Source of the DNA: Streptomyces aureocirculatus
GTDB lineage: Bacteria; Actinomycetota; Actinomycetes; Streptomycetales; Streptomycetaceae
Reading direction: 5' to 3'
DNA length: 57,143 nt
Assembly: GCF_000720475.1 (NCBI RefSeq)
Contig: NZ_JOAP01000046.1
Span: 1-57,143 of the forward strand
The position numbers were made by a program, and so were the translations under genes. Shown one piece after another: positions 49,925 through 57,143 of the stretch; the stretch's first letter is position 1; each line of letters starts with the position of its first letter. A model generated the notes under the pieces. The model did no database searches, was not told where the DNA came from, and saw nothing but the letters and a program-made list of their open reading frames with translations.

Positions 49925-50803
49925 ATGCCTGCACGCCATTTCGATGGCCAGAAATTGAAAGCCGCACGGGCCGCGGCCAGCTTCTCGCAGGCTGACCTGG
50001 CCGGAGCGCTGGACGTCAGCCGTAAGACGGTCAGCGCCTGGGAGCAGGGCAGGGGGCGGCCGGATCCTCAGCGCCTGCCCGCCATCGCCAGAGCGTTCGA
50101 TGTACCCATCGACCGCCTCTTTGAGAGGCGCGGTGAGCCCGATCTCGCCGACCTGCGGTGCGACGCGGGCTTTGCCCAGTACGAAGTAGAAAACCAGCTT
50201 GGTGCCAGGGACGCTGTCATGAAGGCAGAGCGTGGCCTGCGTCGGCTGCCTGGAGCCTTGGTGGCGAAGCTGATCGATCTCTACGCAGTGACCGAGGACG
50301 AGCTGCGGGCCGCAGAGGACCAGGCGTTCGGCATGACCTGCGAGGTCGACACCGCGGCGTCGACCTCGCAGATGTTCCCGACAACGATCGCCGAAAAGAT
50401 CGACTACCTGTTGGAGCTCACGTTCCCCGATGCCGGGCGGCGGCCCTCGGATACGGACATCGCCCGCAGCATCAATGAGGCGGCAGGCGCTGTGGTGATG
50501 TCCGAAGTCAAGGTGCAGGAGCTGCGGCGCGGTACGGCAACGGAGACCACTCCGGTCATCCGACAGGGCTTGGCTCAGGTGTTCGGAGTCGATGAGTTCT
50601 TCTTCCGCGCCAATGACAAGATGCCGGACGCGATCGCGTCCGGGTTGCGCACACTTGGCCTGGTCCGCACCGGACAGATCAGTCAGATCGCCGCCCGGGG
50701 AATGGGCGGGCAGAGCCTGTCTGCGGAGGTGCTGCAGGCCCTGATCGCGCTCGTGGACAGCGCCGCTGCTCCAGCGGCCGGGCGGGGCAGGGACCGCTCT
50801 TAG
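49925..50803 (+). CDS. XRE-family transcriptional regulator
   Basis: A 292-residue protein. Residues 6-65 are a Cro/C1 helix-turn-helix (GQKLKAARAAASFSQADLAG, then DVSRKTVSAWEQGRGRPDPQ). The rest is helical, and includes a second DNA-binding-like segment, IDYLLELTFPDAGRRPSDTD, with PVIRQGLAQVFGVDEFFF, as in the Streptomyces regulators encoded beside MAB_1171c-type membrane proteins. It converges on, and overlaps by four bases, the MAB_1171c-like gene. No clear ribosome binding site; translation may be leaderless. Confidence 0.85.
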   Translation: MPARHFDGQKLKAARAAASFSQADLAGALDVSRKTVSAWEQGRGRPDPQRLPAIARAFDVPIDRLFERRGEPDLADLRCDAGFAQYEVENQLGARDAVMKAERGLRRLPGALVAKLIDLYAVTEDELRAAEDQAFGMTCEVDTAASTSQMFPTTIAEKIDYLLELTFPDAGRRPSDTDIARSINEAAGAVVMSEVKVQELRRGTATETTPVIRQGLAQVFGVDEFFFRANDKMPDAIASGLRTLGLVRTGQISQIAARGMGGQSLSAEVLQALIALVDSAAAPAAGRGRDRS

Positions 50804-51960
50804 CCCTGCCGACCACCCTTGCCGCGTGCCGGTGACGCCTCGCGGCCAGAGGTCGCACGCAGTGCCTTGGACAGGTGGACGAGCTGCTGCACCACAGCCT
50901 CGCGGCCCAGGTCCTGAGACAGCGCAACCGGTATCCCCTGCTGCGGTGGCGGAGCGCTCCCGCTCTGCACGGTCTTTGCCGCCCGCCGAAGGCGGATCGC
51001 CAGGTCCTCGGGGGTTGCGGCCGGCCATGAGGACGCCGAGGGCTCCTCGGCGTGCAGGTGTGGGCTGACGCGGATCAGTCCGTCATGGCATTCGATGATC
51101 CGGCGTGCGTAGCGGCGGTGCACGCCGCGGGAGCGGCCGCCCCAGCCCGTGTCGCGCAGCACCGTATCGGGGAAGGTCTCGGTCAGCAGTGTCCACAGGG
51201 GCTCGAGCTGCGCATGGACGCGCCGGTGCTCGCGCCAGAGACGCCAGGCAAGCGCGCGGCTGCGGGCTCCGGGCCAGGTGACACCCAGGACGAAGAGCGG
51301 CACGCTGACCACCAACGCCCTGTCCGAGGGCAGGGTCAGCCAATGGGGCAGTTCTCCGCCTTCGTGGCCGGCGACGAGGATGGAGCCGCGGACGGCGGTG
51401 GCGACGGCGAAGGCGGCGAGGCCCAATGCCGCGAGCCAGAGCCCGGCGGCCTGGGAGCCATGGGAGCGTCGTGCGTAGCGATAGGTCCACCGGGTGGAGA
51501 TGCTCAGCGCGTACATGAGGTACAGCCCCACCACGAGATAGGCGGCTAGGACCGCAGGTGTCGTCATGTCGGCGTTGGTGTAGCTGCGGTTGAGGGTGCC
51601 GGGGTACGGCATCGCCGCGGTGGCAGCTCCGATGGCCGCCACCGCGCTGAGGAAGGCCAGTCCCTCCAGCCGCACTCTGCGCCGCGCGGGGGCGCCGCCG
51701 TCGGAGTGCAGATAGAAGAGCATGAGGGCGTAGGCCATGCCCATGATCAGCACGTCGGCGAGGGTTTTGGCTGCTCCGGCACCGCACAGGTCGTAGACCG
51801 CGCTGCGGCCCTGGGTCGTGGAGAGCGGGTAGGCGGCTGCGGCACAGACCAGGCTCAGGGTGAGACACCGGGTCGGGAGATCTTGGGGTGCGCGGGAGAG
51901 CTGGTAGAGCTTCCAGAGCGCACCCGTTGCCAGGGTGAGGAAGAACAGTGCGTAGTACAC
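50800..51960 (-). CDS. MAB_1171c-type (DUF6545) polytopic membrane protein
   Basis: A 386-residue protein with about seven membrane helices in residues 1-235 (YYALFFLTLATGALWKLYQL opening, later VPLFVLGVTWPGARSRALAW). A cytoplasmic C-terminal domain with EPLWTLLTETFPDTVLRD, RRIIECHDGLIRVSPHL and an acidic/basic tail follows. This is the layout of the MAB_1171c putative transporter / DUF6545 family. GTG 51960 directly abuts an AGGAG, closer than usual, and starts three bases after the stop of the IrrE-like gene, so re-initiation is likely. Function is unknown; it always seems to travel with XRE and metallopeptidase-like partners. Confidence 0.75.
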   Translation of the reverse strand: MYYALFFLTLATGALWKLYQLSRAPQDLPTRCLTLSLVCAAAAYPLSTTQGRSAVYDLCGAGAAKTLADVLIMGMAYALMLFYLHSDGGAPARRRVRLEGLAFLSAVAAIGAATAAMPYPGTLNRSYTNADMTTPAVLAAYLVVGLYLMYALSISTRWTYRYARRSHGSQAAGLWLAALGLAAFAVATAVRGSILVAGHEGGELPHWLTLPSDRALVVSVPLFVLGVTWPGARSRALAWRLWREHRRVHAQLEPLWTLLTETFPDTVLRDTGWGGRSRGVHRRYARRIIECHDGLIRVSPHLHAEEPSASSWPAATPEDLAIRLRRAAKTVQSGSAPPPQQGIPVALSQDLGREAVVQQLVHLSKALRATSGREASPARGKGGRQG

Positions 51961-51964
51961 CTCC

Positions 51965-52588
51965 TCACATCCAGCCGCGGCGGTCGCCCATGGCGCAGTG
52001 CACGGCTGCCAAGTCGGCCTCGGGCGAGGATGGCGGGGCAAGGGAGGTCAGCAGGAGCGACCAGGTCGTCACGATGTCCGCCGCTCGTTCCGCTTCCCAC
52101 TCCTGGGCGTTGTCGTAGGAGCAGCGTGCGCGTGCACTGACCACTCTGTCGACGGTCTCGGGGCTGACGCCGGGGAGGAGGGCTTCGAAGGGCTGGGTGC
52201 CAGGATCTGGAGCATGGTTGCCGCAGATGTGGCCCATCACTTCGTGCAGGATGATGTGGTCCTGGTGCCAGGGGTGGGTGTGCTGTTGGTACAGGACGAT
52301 GTCAGTGTCCTTGGTTTTCACCCACAGGCCCGCCGGACCATGGGCGGGCAGGGGGACGGCCCGCAGGATGATGGCGCGTCCGCGCTGGGCGGCCAGCGCC
52401 TGGCACAGTGCCTCGATGCTCAGCGGAAACCGTACTCCCAGCTCTCTGAGCTGCTGTCGCAGTCGCCGCCGCAGGTCCCGCTCTGCGGAGCGCTCCCGCC
52501 GTGCGGCGAGAAACTCCTCGCGTGCCGCACGGAACACGGAGTTTTCGCCGTCCGACCTGCGGCGGGTGCCCCTGGTGATGCTCGGCAT
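51965..52588 (-). CDS. IrrE/ImmA-like metallopeptidase-type protein
   Basis: A 207-residue protein. The N-terminus is a charged helix; the core reads FPLSIEALCQALAAQRGRAI, GLWVKTKDTDIVLYQQHTHP and HIILHEVMGHICGNHAPDPG. The last matches the zinc-peptidase helix of ImmA/IrrE-like toxin/regulator components, but the His pair is spaced HExxxH (HEVMGH) and not HExxH, so activity is doubtful. ATG 52588 has GCGAGG six bases upstream. It forms an operon with the MAB_1171c-like gene and is convergent with the XRE gene. Confidence 0.7.
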   Translation of the reverse strand: MPSITRGTRRRSDGENSVFRAAREEFLAARRERSAERDLRRRLRQQLRELGVRFPLSIEALCQALAAQRGRAIILRAVPLPAHGPAGLWVKTKDTDIVLYQQHTHPWHQDHIILHEVMGHICGNHAPDPGTQPFEALLPGVSPETVDRVVSARARCSYDNAQEWEAERAADIVTTWSLLLTSLAPPSSPEADLAAVHCAMGDRRGWM

Positions 52589-52647
52589 CAGTACCTCGCT
52601 GCCTTCCTTCCGTTCTGGGCCCGTTGCCGCATGGGCAGGGGCCTTCA

Positions 52648-52683
52648 CTGTCCCCTGGCCGGTCGGCGGCGGCCAGGGGACAG
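52648..52683. repeat. 13-bp perfect inverted repeat
   Basis: CTGTCCCCTGGCC and GGCCAGGGGACAG flank a 10-base loop, 60 bases upstream of the IrrE-like gene in a divergent region. Such a stable hairpin could attenuate that gene, act as an operator, or be the terminator of a lost plus-strand gene. Confidence 0.6.
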
Positions 52684-53003
52684 ATGCCTGGTGGAATCCC
52701 TCACCGCGGCCACTGCCTCCCACGCCAACTCGTCGGCTGTGCTCAGCGATTCACGAATCGCGGGGCCAGACCTCACGTTGAAGTGGGCGAGTCAACGTAT
52801 GGTGGCGCAGTTCAGGCGGTTTCGGTTTCCTGCCTGCTCAGGATGCACTTCCCGGCAGATACCGCATCGGCGGGCGGCGCTTTCCCGAGCAGAGAGTTGA
52901 TTGTGACCGAGCCACTTGCACATGTAGTAGGCCCATCGATCTCAGGTTATTGAAGGTTTAATAAGTTGGACACGTGCGACTTCGGGTGCCCTGGGGGGAA
53001 ATT

Positions 53004-53810
53004 ATGGACATAAGGCGCTTTTCTAAACTTCTGACTGAGGCGCGCCGCAGTACTAATGTGTCCAAATTTCCAGCCGTAGCCAATCTGAGGCACGAGGACG
53101 GAGGGCCCTCGCAGCGCCGGAGGAAGCACCTGACGCAGACTGATGTGAATCTCCTGCTCGGCGAGGGAAAGAGTGTCTACGAACGACTCGAACGCGGACA
53201 CATCCGCAACCCTTCGCCGCGACTGCTCCGCAAGGTGGCCCTGCTGTTCAATCTGAAAGAGCACCAGTGGAACGACCTCAACCTGGCCATCTACGGCCAC
53301 AAGGCGGTCAAACCTCTGGACCCCTCAGAGGCCCAGGCCATCCATCCCCACTGGCACTGGGTCATCAATGAACCGCACGCCACCTACATAAGCGACTTCG
53401 CCTGGAATGTCGTGAACTACAACCAGGCCGCAGCGGAACTCTTCGGAGGGATACCGGGCAACATGATGCGCTGGATGCTGTCACTGCCACCCGAGACGGG
53501 CAGCCGCGCAGCTATGCCCGACTGGGCAGAGAGCTGGGGGCCGGTAGCCCTGTCCCAGCTGATCGCCGCCCTCAGCGAGGAGCCCCAGCACGCGGAACTG
53601 CGGCAGATCGAGGCCGAGGTGCTCGCCGACCCGGAGCTGAAGGCGATGTACAGGCGGCTCCGCAATTCCTACATCCATCCCGACGGTACCCGGCGGCGGA
53701 TGCGGCACGGCACCCTCCATCAGGACGGCGTGATGGAGGCGGCTGCCGCCTTCCCCATGGGCAGCCCACAGATGCGAATAATCCACCTGAAATGGACTCC
53801 GCTTCGCTAG
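53004..53810 (+). CDS. MmyB-like XRE transcriptional regulator
   Basis: A 268-residue protein: an N-terminal helix-turn-helix (LTQTDVNLLLGEGKSVYERL, about 45-90), then the MmyB-like ligand-binding domain (about 110-265) with INEPHATYISDFAWNVVNYN, NMMRWMLSLPP and LRNSYIHPDGTRRRMRHGTL. Such MltR/MmyB regulators often control short-chain alcohol or antibiotic genes in streptomycetes. ATG 53004 has GGGGGGAA upstream. It is transcribed towards the type III polyketide synthase, its likely target. Confidence 0.85.
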   Translation: MDIRRFSKLLTEARRSTNVSKFPAVANLRHEDGGPSQRRRKHLTQTDVNLLLGEGKSVYERLERGHIRNPSPRLLRKVALLFNLKEHQWNDLNLAIYGHKAVKPLDPSEAQAIHPHWHWVINEPHATYISDFAWNVVNYNQAAAELFGGIPGNMMRWMLSLPPETGSRAAMPDWAESWGPVALSQLIAALSEEPQHAELRQIEAEVLADPELKAMYRRLRNSYIHPDGTRRRMRHGTLHQDGVMEAAAAFPMGSPQMRIIHLKWTPLR

Positions 53811-54186
53811 CCGGGCGAACGGATGTGCCCAAGGACACTGCGAAGGCGACCCTAAGCCAGCAAGAATGTGATCCATGAGCATCTCACCTCCAGGCCAAGG
53901 AAGTTGGAGCCCGCCACCTCCCGCAGGGGTCCAGCGCTGCACAGGCATGTCACCGCTGCTGCGCGTCGCGGTGAAAAGGTACTGCACCATGCCAGCCTGG
54001 TGAGCTTCATCTAGTCCGCCTTCGCTCCACCTACTTGCTGCCGCCGCCCCCACGGGGGGCCACACACCCCGGCTCCTCCCCCGCAACGCCCTCCACCGGC
54101 TGCGCCGAGCACCACCAGCGAGGAATCGAGCGGTACCTGGTACGCAGCTGACCGACCGCATCCTCGCGCGCAGAACGGGAGTCCCC
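53811..54186. other. Intergenic region before the type III PKS
   Basis: 375 bases with no credible gene; the small frames present have poor codon bias. Any promoter of the PKS gene should be here, but no clear hexamers are visible. A GGGAG ribosome binding site lies at 54178-54182. Confidence 0.4.
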
Positions 54187-55251
54187 GTGGCCTTTGTCAC
54201 CCGCCCCACCCTCGTCTTCCCGCCCCACCAGATAGACACCACAGACGTCGTCAAGGACATCAACGCCCGGATGCCCGCCCCTCCGGAGGAGCGGTTGCCC
54301 CCCGCGGTGGTGCAGCGCTTTGCCACCAATCTGCAGATCGACACTCGGTTCTTCGTCACGCCGCTGGAAGCGGTATCCGAGACCGGCACTGTGGCGGAGC
54401 GCAATGACCTCGCTCTCCCGCTGATGTACGAACGGGCGGTGGAGGCGGCACGCACCGCGATCAGAGCAGCCAACCTCACCGAGGGCGACATCGACTGCAT
54501 CATTACCAGCCACAGCACCACCCCCGCGACACCTGGCCTGGACGTCCTCCTGGTCAACGAACTCAGACTGCGTGAAGACGTCATGCGCATGCCTGCAACC
54601 CAGCTCGGCTGCGTCGCCGGCGCCCACACCCTGTCCTGGGCAGCCCAACTCGTCGACAGGATGCCGAATTTGCGCGTTCTGGTCGTCATCGGGGAAGCCC
54701 TGAGCACGGTGTACCGCAGTGAGCAAAATGACGCGCCTGGCGTCATCTACCGCACTCTCTTCGGCGACAGCGCCGGCGCCTGCGTCGTCTCCAGCGACCC
54801 CCAGCGTGCCGTTCTGGAAACCCGCAGCACCTGGCAGCGCGTCGTCCCTGGCACGATGAACGCCTACAGGTTGCAGTACGAGCCAGGGGGTTTGAAGTTC
54901 ACCTCCGAGAAGGGCGCGCCCGACGGAGTCACCCACCTTATGGAACCGCTGTGGGCCTGGCTGCGGAGCGATGACCCGGACTGGACACCCGAGGTGGTCG
55001 TAGCCCACCCCGGCAGCCCTTCCATTCTGGAAAGCACCGCGAAAGGCCTTGGCTGTCCGCCCGAGTTCCTGCGCCACTCGTTGGAGAGCTTGCGCACCCG
55101 CGGCAATCTCGGCGGTGCTGCCGTCCTGGACATTCTCGCCCGCACCGCCGACAGCAGGCCCCCGCACGGCAGCCGTACCCTCATGCTGAGCATCGGCCCC
55201 GGCCTGACCGGCGCCGCCATCGAAGGCAGGTGGCACAACCCCTGCAGATGA
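54187..55251 (+). CDS. Type III polyketide synthase (chalcone synthase family)
   Basis: A 354-residue homodimeric condensing enzyme that extends acyl-CoA starters with malonyl-type units. The triad is visible: Cys142 in PATQLGCVAGAHTLSW, His274 in VVVAHPGSPSILES, Asn307 in RTRGNLGGAAVLDIL, with the C-terminal GPGLTGAAIE loop matching the GFGPGLT hallmark. Length is normal. GTG 54187 is five bases from GGGAG. It stands alone behind the MmyB-type regulator, with no obvious tailoring gene. Product unknown; the P450 10 kb away is not linked by operon. Confidence 0.9.
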   Translation: MAFVTRPTLVFPPHQIDTTDVVKDINARMPAPPEERLPPAVVQRFATNLQIDTRFFVTPLEAVSETGTVAERNDLALPLMYERAVEAARTAIRAANLTEGDIDCIITSHSTTPATPGLDVLLVNELRLREDVMRMPATQLGCVAGAHTLSWAAQLVDRMPNLRVLVVIGEALSTVYRSEQNDAPGVIYRTLFGDSAGACVVSSDPQRAVLETRSTWQRVVPGTMNAYRLQYEPGGLKFTSEKGAPDGVTHLMEPLWAWLRSDDPDWTPEVVVAHPGSPSILESTAKGLGCPPEFLRHSLESLRTRGNLGGAAVLDILARTADSRPPHGSRTLMLSIGPGLTGAAIEGRWHNPCR

Positions 55252-55545
55252 CACGACGACGCCACCTTCGGCGCCTCCACAACGCTGCTGGCCAGCTGTA
55301 ATGCCAGGCCCAGGTGCGGCCACGCGGACGCCTGGACGTAAGGTGTGACACAGCACCGAGCCGACCCGGCCCCTGCGCTGAGCCATCGGGCGGACGCGGA
55401 CGAGGTCTCAGCCATCCCGTACGGTCCGCTGGGAGGCTCTTTCGGTCCATGCCTACGCGGCCGCGGGCTGGACACCGCTGCTGGTGGACAGCGCCGGCAT
55501 GCCGGTGAGGGCACATCGAAGGCCGGTTGGCCTGCCACCCACCTA
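55252..55545. other. No gene seen
   Basis: About 290 bases between the PKS stop and the left end of the IS element. Frames are short and GC-shadow-like. No terminator hairpin stands out. Confidence 0.4.
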
Positions 55546-55565
55546 GGGCACTTCGTTTGGATCAT
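55546..55565 (+). repeat. IS left terminal inverted repeat
   Basis: GGGCACTTCGTTTGGATCAT; matches the right end (56753-56772) in 16 of 20 positions, including 13 in a row. Confidence 0.7.
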
Positions 55566-55611
55566 TCGGTGCTGCGTAACATCGCTCCTCAAGACCAGGG
55601 AGGCACGAGGC

Positions 55612-55848
55612 ATGGGACTGTTCAGAAGGAAGCGCAGTGGTCAACGGATGCCTCCGCCCAAGCTGGTTGCCGAGGCCAAGGTAAACCCAGGGGGCTGGGT
55701 ATACGAGATCGACGGGAACATGGTCGATGATCCGAACGGGGCTGTGCCCCCTGAAGCCATCATCGCGGTTTGGCAGGTAGACGCTCACGGAAGGCTCTCA
55801 GGCGGCTACCAGGCGAATCCGAACTACCGGCCTCGGGCGGCTAGGTAG
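55612..55848 (+). CDS. Small hypothetical protein carried inside the IS
   Basis: A 78-residue protein from ATG 55612 with AGGGAGG upstream: basic N-terminus (MGLFRRKRSGQRMPPPKLVA), then a compact domain with GGWVYEIDGNMVDDPNGAVP and AIIAVWQVDAHGRLSGGYQA. It resembles short conserved Streptomyces hypotheticals whose function is unknown. It lies between the IS left repeat and the transposase, on the same strand, so it is either a passenger gene or host DNA trapped by use of a distant end. Confidence 0.65.
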   Translation: MGLFRRKRSGQRMPPPKLVAEAKVNPGGWVYEIDGNMVDDPNGAVPPEAIIAVWQVDAHGRLSGGYQANPNYRPRAAR

Positions 55849-55911
55849 TAGCCCGTATCGGACGAGGCGGTACGGCCGTTTCATGCCGGTCGTCGGCTCG
55901 TTGGTCTGGCC

Positions 55912-56756
55912 GTGCCGTTGACTGACGCGCAGTGGGCGCGGATCGAGCCGTTGCTCCCGGATCGGACGCCGAGGCGGGGTGGTCGGTGGCGGGATCACCG
56001 TGAAGTGATCGACGCGATCGCGTGGAAGTTTCAGACCGGATCGCAGTGGGTGCACCTCCCGAAGAAGTACGGCAACTGGCGAGGCGTCTACAACCGGCTG
56101 AGGATATGGGCCGTCGACGGCACCTGGGAGCGGGTCTTCACTACGCTCATCGCGCAGGCCGACGCCGAGGAGGACCTCGACTGGGCCGTCTCGGTGGACT
56201 CCACCATCGTGCGCGCACACCAGCACTCGGCCGGCGCCCGTAAAAAGGGGCGCCGACCGGCGAACCGGAAGACCACGCCATCGGCCGGTCCCGCGGCGGG
56301 CTGACCACGAAGATTCATCTCGCCTCCGATGCCCGCTGCCGGCCTCTGGCCTTCCATCTCACCGCCGGACAGGCCGGTGACGCACCCGCCTTCGCTGATG
56401 TCATGGCACGCCTTCGCGTTCCTCGGCGGCGAGGACGTCCCCGCACCAGGCCGGACGTGGTGCTGGCCGACAAGGCGTACTTCTCCCGCGCGATCCGCGA
56501 GCACCTGCGCAAGCGCGGTATCCGGGCGGTCATCCCCGTTCCGGCCGATCAACGCGGCCACCGGCTGCGGCGCGGCAGCCGGGGCGGCAGGCCACCCGCC
56601 TTCGACCGCGAGGCGTACAAGCAGCGCAACACCGTCGAACGCTGCATCAACCGCTTGAAACAGTGGCGAGGTATCGCCACTCGCTACGAGAAGACAGCGG
56701 CCATCTACCTGGCTGGACTGCACGTCGCGGGCATCTTCCTCTGGTCCGCCAGGTGA
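55912..56756 (+). CDS. IS5-family DDE transposase, two frames joined by -1 frameshift
   Basis: GTG 55912 opens PLTDAQWARIEPLLPDRTPR and runs to a stop at 56304 with the first catalytic Asp in SVDSTIVRAHQHSAG. The second part is in the -1 frame: EDHAIGRSRGGLTTKIHLAS, VVLADKAYFSRAIREHLRKR with the second Asp, and RNTVERCINRLKQWR with the Glu. The frames meet at AAAAAGGGG (56242-56250), a classic slippery run. With -1 slippage the fused protein is about 280 residues, normal for the group, so the element looks functional. Confidence 0.85.
56242..56250 (+). promoter_or_regulatory. -1 ribosomal frameshift site (A5G4)
   Basis: AAAAAGGGG located where the transposase reading frame must shift by -1, between the first Asp and the GRSRGGLTTK motif. 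Confidence 0.6.
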
Positions 56757-56772
56757 TCCAAACGAAACGGCC

Positions 56773-57143
56773 TAGCCGCGAGCTCCTACCACGTCACCTC
56801 CGGCTCCGCCTCGTCGCTCACATGCTCCCCTTGTTTCCGGTACAGGAGAGGAGTCAATCACAGTGACGGCGGCCGTGATCAGTGGCAGTCTCGGCTCGTG
56901 GGCTCCCCGCCGGTTCCGCAGACGTGGGCGCCTGCCCCACCTCGCGCAGCAGGGTGCATCGCTGAGGCGGAGCAAGCTGGCGTTTACGCAGCCGACGCGG
57001 TGCGGCCGGCAGGTCACGTCGCGGTCCCCTCGCGTGGTGAGGTGCGTGTGCTGCGGCGCACCTGACCCCCACCGTCTCTGCGACTCCATCTGAGTGCAAC
57101 TCCCCTCAGGGCGAGGCGGGTCGTACTGAGCCCGGATCCACCG
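56773..57143. other. No gene seen
   Basis: The last 370 bases, beyond the IS right end. Frames on both strands are short and Arg/Pro-rich without ribosome binding sites. A GGAGAGG near 56846 precedes no convincing start. No telomere-like palindromes are visible at the window edge. Confidence 0.4.

Larger units (their letters stand above)
55546..56772 (+). mobile_element. IS5-family (IS427-like) insertion sequence with passenger gene
   Basis: A 1227-base element. The left end GGGCACTTCGTTTGGATCAT (55546-55565) and the reverse complement of the right end, GGCCGTTTCGTTTGGATCAC, share the 13-base core TTCGTTTGGATCA. Both sides are flanked by TA (55544-55545 and 56773-56774), the usual IS427-group target duplication. 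It contains the transposase at 55912-56756 and a 78-residue gene between the left repeat and the transposase. Elements of this group are usually under 1 kb, so the extra 350 bases are unusual. Confidence 0.75.

Noticed and set aside
1..57143. CRISPR arrays, rRNA genes or cas genes
   Set aside because: No regularly spaced repeats, rRNA-like conserved stretches or Cas motifs were seen on either strand.
1..57143. Linear-plasmid telomere at a window end
   Set aside because: No clustered palindromes are visible at either edge, and genes run off the left edge.

Overview
The window is high-GC DNA with strong third-codon-position GC bias, GTG/TTG starts, GGAGG-type ribosome binding sites and Streptomyces-like protein families (XRE/DUF5753, DUF574 methyltransferase, MmyB-like and PucR regulators, MAB_1171c-type membrane protein). 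It reads as a Streptomyces (or close relative) accessory replicon or integrated conjugative element: phage/plasmid-type small genes, type IV secretion genes, a plasmid-type topoisomerase III, three insertion sequences and a specialised-metabolism cluster. No replication initiator, relaxase, telomere or rRNA gene is recognisable.

Layout. (1) 1-0.74 kb: an IS5-type element cut by the window edge. (2) 0.96-11.6 kb, minus strand: a tightly packed, often 4-nt-overlapping train of about 20 small genes, many with Cys-rich zinc-ribbon motifs as in actinophages; several carry frameshifts or in-frame stops. (3) 11.9-32.8 kb: the transfer module. It holds a lipoprotein with a duplicated domain and an internal amber codon, a ribbon-helix-helix protein plus two coupled genes, a four-zinc-ribbon nuclease-like protein, a type IA topoisomerase, a PrgI/VirB3-like protein, an IS110 insertion, a VirB4-like protein with no visible P-loop, a 1093-residue VirB6/TrbL-like membrane protein, small membrane and lipoproteins, and an XRE regulator. 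(4) 33.3-42.7 kb, plus strand: a metabolic operon made of an MFS exporter, small secreted/peptide genes, two tandem ATP-grasp genes (the second degenerate and frameshifted), a PLP aminotransferase, an Agrobacterium/Rhodococcus-type adenylate isopentenyltransferase, a LOG phosphoribohydrolase and a cytochrome P450, the last three translationally coupled. (5) 42.9-52.6 kb: regulators, namely two paralogous PucR-type proteins of about 635 residues flanking an XRE/DUF5753-DUF574 methyltransferase pair, then an XRE / MAB_1171c / IrrE-like triad. (6) 53.0-55.3 kb: an MmyB-type regulator and a type III polyketide synthase. (7) 55.5-56.8 kb: a complete IS5/IS427-type element with inverted repeats, a frameshift signal and an apparent passenger gene.

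Working together: the isopentenyltransferase, P450 and LOG are the core of the known fas-type cytokinin pathway (prenylate AMP, hydroxylate the side chain, release the free base). The ATP-grasp ligase and aminotransferase are not part of the fas operons I know, so the locus may make a cytokinin carrying an extra amino-acid-derived group, exported by the MFS protein. That last step is inference. Carriage beside a conjugation module suggests a mobile plant-interaction or signalling island. Apparent frameshifts occur in many places and could be real decay or base-calling errors; each is noted where seen.
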